From assembly GCA_016748015.1 (NCBI GenBank), contig JAAOMT010000446.1, positions 187,752 to 251,751 of the forward strand: a stretch of 64,000 bases of DNA. Direction: 5' to 3'. The notes under the pieces are model-generated. The model did no database searches. It was not told the origin of the DNA and saw only the letters and a list, made by a program, of their open reading frames with translations. Below, one piece after another: positions 57,493 through 64,000 of this stretch. The position numbers were made by a program, and so were the translations under genes. Source of the stretch: Geosiphon pyriformis (lineage: Eukaryota > Glomeromycota > Glomeromycetes > Archaeosporales > Geosiphonaceae). The first letter of the stretch is position 1, and each line of letters begins with the position of its first letter.

Positions 57493-58057
57493 TTAAAATT
57501 GCAAGTTGGTAAGTCGTCCAATACTGTTGATTGTTATTATATTTATGGTTGGATCCAACAATAGTTTGTAACAGTTTTCAAATGCTTTGAAAATTCTATA
57601 AACTGTTTTTGAATGAAATGTAGTGTTGGTTTTTCCAATGAAAGGTTCTAATAGTTGGATAGTTGTTTTGTCAAACACTCTAGTTGAGTCTTTTGAGTAT
57701 AATGTTTGTATGTTCAAGTGCTTTCCTAGTTGATAATAACAGTAGTTAATTGGAAATTTCGTTTTCAAGTTGTTAAATGTGTCTGGTGTTAATTCACTTA
57801 TTTTTATTTCTTCCATTATTAGTGTATTGCCCAATGCTATCTCTAATTTTTCAATAACTTTGCTGATAAATTTGTTGTTATGTTTGGTAATATTATATAA
57901 TTTAAAATTATGTTCTTTTCTTGTTTTTGGATTTTTTATTGTTCTTTTTATGTATGTTATTTTGGAGCTATTAACTGTGATTTCCAGATCGGATTTCAAT
58001 TGTTGTAAGCTTTCAATTAATTGTTGAGTTATATTGTTGATGTTTTCTGGAATAAGT
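57493..58057 (-). pseudogene. ORF3 of D, diverged relative of X/B ORF3
   Basis: Open for 168 codons at 57493-57999 and readable on both sides. Upstream is IPENINNITQQLIESLQQL. Downstream, after a stop following RLTNLQF, are a further 35 or so codons to the polypurine tract. Shared with X/B ORF3 are the start IPxNI..L.Q.L, LEITVNSSKITYI against LSITVTGNHINYT, the mid-region YYQLGKHL against YFHIGKTLYE, and IGRLTNLQF against IGKLTKLKFQQF. The protein therefore exists in two families far enough apart that their LTRs no longer align. Function is unknown; it has no membrane helix. Confidence 0.68.
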
Positions 58058-58190
58058 ATTATTGTTTTAATTTTGACTGCTATTTTGGAATCTTTGCATG
58101 CATTTTTATGGTTGTTAAATCATTTTTGCTGTGATCTAAGATTAATTATCTTTTTGAATAATGTTCAATTAAAACTATTGGTTCTAAATC

Positions 58191-59530
58191 TCATGGAATT
58201 TGTTCTGATAGAATTAAAGATAATTGTGTTCCAATTCTGGATGTCTTTGTTGTTATCACTGATTTACTGTAATAGAATTTCAGCCGGTTACCATGTGCTG
58301 CTTTTCTTAATATTTTATCATCTAGTTTTAGCTTGTATGCTCTATTTCCAAGTATTTTGTGAATATAAAATGGTCTATCCCACTTGTGATCAAATTTTCT
58401 ACTCCATTGTTTTTTCATTTTTGTACAATGCAACAATACTTTATCTCCAATTTTGTAGCTAATTATATTATCTGGTAACTGGTTATCATGTCTCACTTTT
58501 TGTTGTTCTTGTAATTGTTTAATATTTTGTGCTGCTTTTTTTCTTTTGTTTTCTAAAGTTCCCATTAATTCATATGTTCTTCTAAGTAGTGTTTCCTGGA
58601 ATGTTGCTTCCATTATAGTGTCACTTGGATAAGTTGGAATAGTAAGTTCAACTGGTAATATGGCTTTTCTTTCATAAACTAGTTCAAACGGTGTGAATTG
58701 TGTAGTATCTTGTTTTACTGTTCTATATGCTAGTAGTACTGCTGGTATGAACAAATCCCATTCTTTTTCATGTTTGTTACTAATTTTTGCCAGTGATTCG
58801 CATAATGTGCGATTAAATCTTTCAATTAATCTATTTGTTTGAGGGTGGTATGGTAATGACAGTGGTTGCTTGATTCCAAATTTTTGGCTAAGTTTTTTTA
58901 AAGTGCTGTTTACAAAGTGTGTGTCTTGATCTGATAGCAATTTTTGTAGACATCTATGCCAGCAAATTAAGTTTTTATGTACAAATTGAGCTACAGAAAT
59001 AGCATCAGCTGTCTTAATAGCTCTAGCTTCTGGCCATTTGGTAAGATAGTTCACAGCTATTGCAATATAATGGTTGTTTTTTGTTGTTATTAGTAAGGGT
59101 CCAACTAAATCGATTCCAATTCTGTCAAATGGCTGTCCAACTTTTATTGGTCTTAATAATTCCATTGGTTTTGCTCCTTCTTTTCATTGGCATGGGTCAC
59201 AATTTCTTATGTATTGGATTATGTCTGAACTCATTTTTGGCCAATAGTAATGGCTAGTTGCACATTGGATGGTTGCTGTTTTTCCAAAGTGGCCTGAATA
59301 AATATCTGAGTGCATGTTAAATAAGATAGTTTCTTTTTCATCCATGGTTATAACTCTTAATAGATTATTTGGATTTTGTCGATTTCAATAATAAAGTATG
59401 AAATTTTGGATGAAATAGTGTTTTGCTAATTTTTGGAGCTTAATTAGCTCTTTTACTGGCATTTCTTCATCTATTTGTAGTGTTTCCAAGTATTGGCTGA
59501 GGTTTTTGTAAAGGTGGTTGTTCATTGTTG
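58191..59530 (-). pseudogene. Integrase of D, 324 codons open
   Basis: The stretch 58191-59165 is uninterrupted. It has catalytic Asp in GIDLVGPL, Asp in LLSDQDTHF and Glu in RLIERFNRTL, then a helical linker, then the GPF/Y-type module (GDKVLLH, HKWDRPFYIHKILGN) and a tail. A TGA at about 59168 separates this from the N-terminal HHCC finger (DPCQ-stop-KEGAKP); X and B have Arg there, so this is a CGA to TGA change. The catalytic triad is complete. Only the finger-core joint is broken, making this the most recently functional integrase here. Confidence 0.85.
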
Positions 59531-59556
59531 TTGTGATGGGTGGGTTGGTGATTTTT

Positions 59557-60840
59557 TTATGTGTGTCTCATTCTTGACAAACAGTCAGCATTAGCATTTT
59601 TGGTACCTTCTTTGTATTTGATAATATAATCATATAGTGCTAATGTTTGTGACCATCTGGCATATTTTTCTTTTAGTGTTTTCTTGTTATTTAACCAGAT
59701 CAGACCTCTATGATCTGTGGTAATCTCAAAGAATTGGTACTGTAAATATGTGTCAAAGTAAACACAACTCCAGACTACTGCTAAGCATTCAAGTTCGTGT
59801 GCTACATAGTTTTGCTCTGCCGTACTGAGACTTCTGCTGGCATAAGTGATTACATGTTCTTTTCTATTATCATTTTTTTGTGACAGAATGGCTTCAAGTC
59901 CAGTTCCAAAGACATCTGTGGCCAAAATGAATTTTTTGTTGAAATTTGGATAGATCATTATTGGTGATTCAATGAGCTTTTGTCTAAGGTACTCAAAAGC
60001 TTTTTGTTGTGCTTCAGTCCATTCAAACTTCACATTTTTGGATAGTAGATAATTAAGGGGTTTGGCAATATTTGAAAAGTTTTCTACAAAGCGGCAGTAG
60101 TAAGATGTGAGTCCTAAAAAGCTTCTAATTTCTGAAACGTTTCGAGATACTGGAAAATTTTTTACTTTGTCTATTTTTGATGGATCTGATTTTATTCCAT
60201 CTTTTCCAACTATGTGTCCTAAAAATGCTAGCTCATTTTTCTCAAAGAAACATTTTTCTAGATTTAGTTTAAGTCCAGTGTGTCTCAATCTCTCAAAAAC
60301 TTGTTGTAAATGTTGGAAATGATCCATGAATTTTGACGAGAAAACATTTGTATTATCCAAGTAGACAACAACAGATTGTCACAGGATTCTGGAATAAATT
60401 ACATCCATTAGTCTTTGGAATGTCACAGGAGTGTTTGTTAATCCAAATGGCATTACATTAAACTTATAATTGCCATTTTGTGTTGTGAATGCTGTTTTAT
60501 GCCTGTTCTTTGGGTCCATTTTCACTTGCCAGTACTCACTGGTCAAGTCCAGTGTAGAAAACCATTTTGCTCCTCCAAAAACATCAAAGATTTTGTCAAT
60601 TAACAGTATTGGATATGAGTCTTTGGTTGTTTTGCTGTTTAGTTTGCGATAGTCGACGCAAAATCTAATTTTTCCATACTAAAACAACTGGTAAGGACTA
60701 TGGGCTCATTGATGGTTGTATTATTTCTTTTTCCAACATGCTTTGGACTTCTTCTTTGATAAAATTATGCTCCATTGGTGGGACATGGTAAGCACATTAT
60801 TTTTCAAGTCTGGTGTCTCCAGTAGGGATTTGGTGTTGAA
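59557..60840 (-). pseudogene. Reverse transcriptase and RNase H of D
   Basis: Open for 267 codons at 59557-60360. It begins in motif C (VYLDNTNVFS, with Asn for the second Asp), then LGHIVGKDGIKSDP, FLGLTSYYCRF, and an RNase H with LATDVF, ELECLAVVWS and ITTDHRG, ending in GTKNANADCLSRM. Upstream, RT motif A (WFSTLDLTSEYWQ) and motif B (MPFGLTNTPVTFQ) are readable but separated by stops. Near 60675 a deletion of about 11 nt removes the Lys-rich turn (KKKNG in X/B) and shifts the frame. A stop near 60361-60380 (WQSVVV region) precedes motif C. Confidence 0.85.
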
Positions 60841-61069
60841 CCAAGTTGGTTCTTCCAAATTCACCATTTCGTGAAAATATATCAGAGTATTTTAAAATTA
60901 ATGCTTTTAATTGTCACTGTTGGTCAGGATCCATTGTTCTAATGTTTAATTTGGTCAATTTTTCTGTCGTAAATTGATAGCATTCCAATGGTTGTTGCCA
61001 ATTTATTAAAGTGAGTTTACAATAGAGGGCAATTTCTGGGAAATTTAGAATTTCTTGTGGTGTTAACGC
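60841..61069 (-). pseudogene. Linker of D ahead of RT, 3' part
   Basis: Reads as the region parallel to the X/B linker, ending LVQHQIPTGDTRLE before RT; X/B have LVQHQIYTGDAKPRR. One stop (Gln or Trp origin) lies near 60915. The upstream part is beyond the solo LTR at 62079. Confidence 0.65.
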
Positions 61070-62078
61070 TGTTACCAGAGGTTTTTGGTCTCTTTTTTTA
61101 AATGTTGGTAATATTGATTTGCTGTGAATTCACATTTTCAGGAAGTAGTTGAACCTCCAATAACTGAATTTATCTTCAAATTATCTCCTATAATTTGAAC
61201 TGCTGGGCTTATAAGTGGAATGGCCAATTCCTTGCCAGTTACTTTATGTAGTTACGTTGTAGTAAATGTCAACTCTTTCCCAGGAATTGCTCATCTGGAA
61301 GCTCACTAAAAATGTGTAGTTACTTTGCTGTAAAAGTCAACTCTTCTACAGGAATCTTGTCTGTAGGCTACCTTAGTGATTATAGTAAGAAAAATAAAAG
61401 AAAATAAAAGAAATGTAAAAGAAATAGAATTTTTGTCAAGAGAAACATTTTCTATCCAGGCCTGAAGTTACTAACAGTTTACTGAAATTGGTAGCTAATC
61501 AATTTCGAAATGTTAGTTGGTTTTTGGGGATTTTCCAAGGGCAATAATTAAAGAATTTGGTTTTTCAAATTATTTGGTATTTATTTCTTTTTGTGTGTGT
61601 AGAATTGGTTCTAAGTAATAAATCTAAAGTAAGATACATTTTCCAGAAGAAAAAAGCTCTTCTTTTATATAACTTGTTGTAGTACTAGTTAATGAACTTG
61701 CACTTTTTTTCTCTTTGCCCAAATTCCGGCAAACTAAAAATACATTTTGATGAACTACAAGTTATTTCGCTGAACTATTGATTAATTTGGGTGAACTATT
61801 CATAATTTTGGCAAATTTCTGTAAATTTCGGCGAATTTCTTATAAATTTCGGCGAATTTCTATAAATTTCAGCAAATTTTTGAATATTACAAAGTTCAGG
61901 GTATTGTGTAATCATCTTACTTTCTGTTATACTAATTAGATTATTTTAATTGAATCGTGATATGTGATAATTGATTAAATAATAAATGATAATTTGAAAT
62001 AATATTAATATACTAATGAATTATAGGAATTATAAGGGTAATTTCATGCTAATTAATACTAAAATTTTACTGGTAACA
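61070..62078 (-). repeat. Solo LTR of the X/B family inside D
   Basis: 1009 bp, TGTTACCAGAGG to GGTAACA. Flanks ACGC (61066-61069) and ACAC (62079-62082) are a 4-bp duplication whose single difference is CpG to CpA. The LTR has an expanded repeat cluster at about 61725-61895, with three near-identical AAATTTCGGCGAATTTCT units in a row. Confidence 0.92.
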
Positions 62079-62082
62079 ACAC

Positions 62083-62930
62083 ATTTTCTAGCTTCATTTT
62101 GAGGTATTCAATGATAGTATCTTCCAGAATATAGACAGGTTCTTCTGTAGTGTTTGCAATAGAAATTTTTATCCATTAAGCTTTATCAGCTGGAATAAAA
62201 AGGTTAGTAAGTCCTATAAGGAACTGTTGGCAAGTTTTTGGGTAAGGTTCAAATATTAGGTTTTTTTCTTTAATTGTTCTTTTTATTCTTATTTCTGATT
62301 TTCCATATGGTAGGAGCATAATAAACTACTCAGTTTTAATTACTTCACCTTTTTTCTTTATTGTTTCAGCAAAATTCGCTTCAATTCTTTTTCCTGTCGA
62401 TCCAAAACCAAAAGTTCTTCTTGTTGTTTATAACAATTTCTCACAATTTTCCACTGGCACGAATTTCTCAATTTTTACCAATGGTAGAAAAATTGCTTGT
62501 GCAATTTTTTCCTTAGATTCAATGGTATAAGGCTTTCTTGAATTGTTCTGTAGCAAAACCATCAAATTTCCAGTGTATCCAGAGTCAATTACTCCTTTTT
62601 GAATGCTTATTCTTTTTTTTGCAAGGCTTGATCACAATGCTATTTGAACCATTATTCCTGGCAGAATTTCAACTGCTATTTTTAGGTCAATTTTGGTAAT
62701 ACTCCTAGATGGTAACATTGTGGATTGGTCTTCTGGATAATGTAGATCAAATCCAGCATCAGTTGGATGGGCTCTTTCAGGTATTATTCCTAAGTGTCTG
62801 TTGTCAAAGTATTGAATGTTGGTTATCTGTTCTAGGTCAGTATAGACTACAAATTTTTCTGACTTGGGACTGTCAGGTGAGTCTTGTTGATTTATTAATT
62901 GATTTTGAGACTGCTGATTCTCAATTTCCA
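62083..62930 (-). pseudogene. dUTPase domain of D
   Basis: Motif 1 DAGFDLHY, motif 2 SSLAKKRI (after a stop), motif 3 VIDSGYTGNL with the catalytic Asp, motif 4 SKEKIAQAIFLPL, and motif 5 RTFGFGSTGK near 62385-62412. A TAA falls between motifs 4 and 5, as in X and B but at a slightly different place. The N-terminal part starts in another frame from the Cys-rich domain, around an A-run at 62932-62940. The C-terminal extension runs to the solo LTR with stops. Confidence 0.82.
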
Positions 62931-63560
62931 TTTTTTTTTCTAAGTTCTTTCGTCTTGACACTCTTCACAGCACTGATTTTGGCACGGAATAAGACAGTTT
63001 TCGCAGAGGTAAGTGTTGATTTGGGCGAGGTATTGTTCTTGCTCTTGTCAAGTGAAGCATAGTTGTTGGTAGTAGTCTTGGAATTCATCCATTAGGTCAA
63101 ACATATTGTAGCTGGTGACTTTGTTAGCTACTTTGGCTGACTCTTTCCAATGTCGTATTTCTTCAGTGGTTCCTCTTCTTACTTTGGTTTGTGCAGTGTT
63201 GTACAACTTGTTCTCATTGTGTGGGTAGTGCTGTAGTCTTTTTAACACTCTGTTGAATGCTGTTTCGAATGGCATTCCTCCTCTTACCCAGTCATAGATA
63301 AGGATTGTGTATTGGCAAGTTGCATCACACGTTCTTCCTCTGCCTGGTATGTCATTCCAGTCGCACCCTCTTGGTAACAGTTCTCCACAAGCGAGGCACA
63401 GTTCCTCGTCCCATTTTCCATGTCTTTCTGAGTAACCATATTTTTTTTGTTACAACGATTACAATAGTAGTGGGTGGAGTTTTTTGGGTCTTTGTTTGGT
63501 GTACTGCATACAGTCATAGACAAAAGTTTTTTCTTGCAAACCGAGCATTCTAGCTTTGGT
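62931..63560 (-). pseudogene. Cys-rich domain of D
   Basis: The same domain as in X/B: LECSVCKKKLLSMTVC, then YYCNRCNKK, then, in a shifted frame, CLACGELLPRGCDW, GRTCDATCQYTILI, a helical block (GGMPFETAFNRVLKRLQHYP) and LCENCLIPCQNQCCEEC just before a TAG. The CxxC pairs and the order of blocks are conserved while most other residues differ. One frameshift lies near 63450. Confidence 0.75.
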
Positions 63561-64000
63561 CTACGTCGCTGGTGGTTTCTTCATGAACTTACTTGGTTTC
63601 ATTTGGATTTTTCTTCACTGGTCTATGTTGGTATGGCTAGTAGTCCTGTTTTTTGGTTATTAGCCCAAGAGAGCTGATAGGTTTCGATGGCTGGTAGTGC
63701 TGGATTTTCTTCAAATTTGAAGGTAGGTCTTTGGTTGGTGCTGGGTTTTTGGAAGTGACTACAAGTGGCTGGAATTTTGGTCTGGTGGCCATTATAATTG
63801 ATCAGAAGCTCTTAGGTGGTCTAGTCTAGAGTGACATTGGCTTTTGTTAGCCAGTCATTCCCTACTAATGTTTAATATTGTGTAGTATCTATTACTAATA
63901 CTTTTGTAGGTATTATTATGCTGTTAATTTCGAAAGGAAATGAGTCAATTTTGCCATGAGGCAGCTTTATACTTCCATTGGCTGTTATGATTTGGGACAT
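63561..64000 (-). pseudogene. Retropepsin of D, cut by the window edge
   Basis: Readable parts: SQIITANGSIKLPHGKIDSF at the window edge (flap region), then VLVIDTTQY and TLVGNDWLTKANVTLD. These parallel X/B (VIVTADGM, VGEIDNFPF, QALVGNDWLQKANANL). The DSG active-site loop should lie just beyond 64000. Several Trp and Gln codons have become stops. Confidence 0.72.

Larger units (their letters stand above)
56539..64000 (-). mobile_element. Ty3/gypsy-type retrotransposon D (5' end beyond window)
   Basis: A second family with the same domain order as X/B but strongly diverged sequence. From low to high coordinates: 3' LTR, PPT, ORF3, integrase, RNase H, RT, linker (holding a solo LTR of the X/B family), dUTPase, Cys-rich domain, retropepsin. 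Gag, PBS and the 5' LTR lie beyond 64000. Stops and a roughly 11-nt deletion in RT (near 60675) disable it. Integrase is open for 324 codons and RT-RNase H for 267. Confidence 0.85.

Noticed and set aside
1-64000. CRISPR arrays, bacterial operons, Shine-Dalgarno sites
   Set aside because: The tandem repeats seen are LTR minisatellites without spacers, and the genes have spliceosomal introns.

Overview
The window looks like nuclear DNA of a very AT-rich filamentous fungus, most likely an arbuscular-mycorrhizal (Glomeromycotina, Rhizophagus-like) species. The grounds are small spliced genes with GT-AG introns of about 75-260 nt, a Sel1-repeat exon, a deneddylase-type Ulp1 protease, an orphan seven-helix membrane protein, and LINE-type RT/RNase H pseudogenes of a style I know from Rhizophagus. 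The genus is inference; the fungal eukaryote call is firmer.

Layout. About 2.6-13 kb is the host-gene island: a 7-exon NEDD8-type cysteine protease (2668-4296, minus), a 338-aa 7-TM protein (5866-6976, minus), a Sel1-repeat gene (9330-9896, plus), a 144-aa secreted 4-cysteine protein (10659-11226, minus), a SANT/Myb-like nuclear protein (11946-12428, minus) and a probably frameshifted small gene (12740-12986, minus). From about 13.6 to 20.7 kb lies an extreme AT desert with few readable traces, possibly including a decayed copia element near 18.4-20.4 kb.

From 20.7 kb to the end the window is almost entirely nested transposable elements. LINE copy L1 (20.69-21.65 kb, continuing at 41.38-41.97 kb) was split by Ty3/gypsy-type element X (21653-41374, minus). 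X was split in turn by a second copy of the same family, B (27169-37036, minus). Shared LTR variants and 4-bp target duplications prove the nesting. LINE copy L2 (43.69-52.39 kb, plus) carries two solo LTRs of the same family. A second, diverged Ty3-type element, D (56539 to beyond 64000, minus), is interrupted by another solo LTR and is itself inserted in an older, AT-decayed element E (54.07-56.54 kb). A GC-rich double hairpin sits alone in AT-rich DNA at 42.54-42.64 kb.

Element biology. X/B and D share an unusual order: gag, retropepsin, a Cys-rich domain of about 250 residues, dUTPase, a linker, RT, RNase H, integrase, then an extra ORF of about 240 codons ('ORF3') whose end carries the polypurine tract and runs into the 3' LTR. 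The pol genes are riddled with stops. Most stops I checked are explained by C:G to T:A transitions (TGG to TGA/TAG, CAA/CAG to TAA/TAG, CGA to TGA), which fits cytosine-methylation decay or a RIP-like process. ORF3 is nevertheless open in both X and B.
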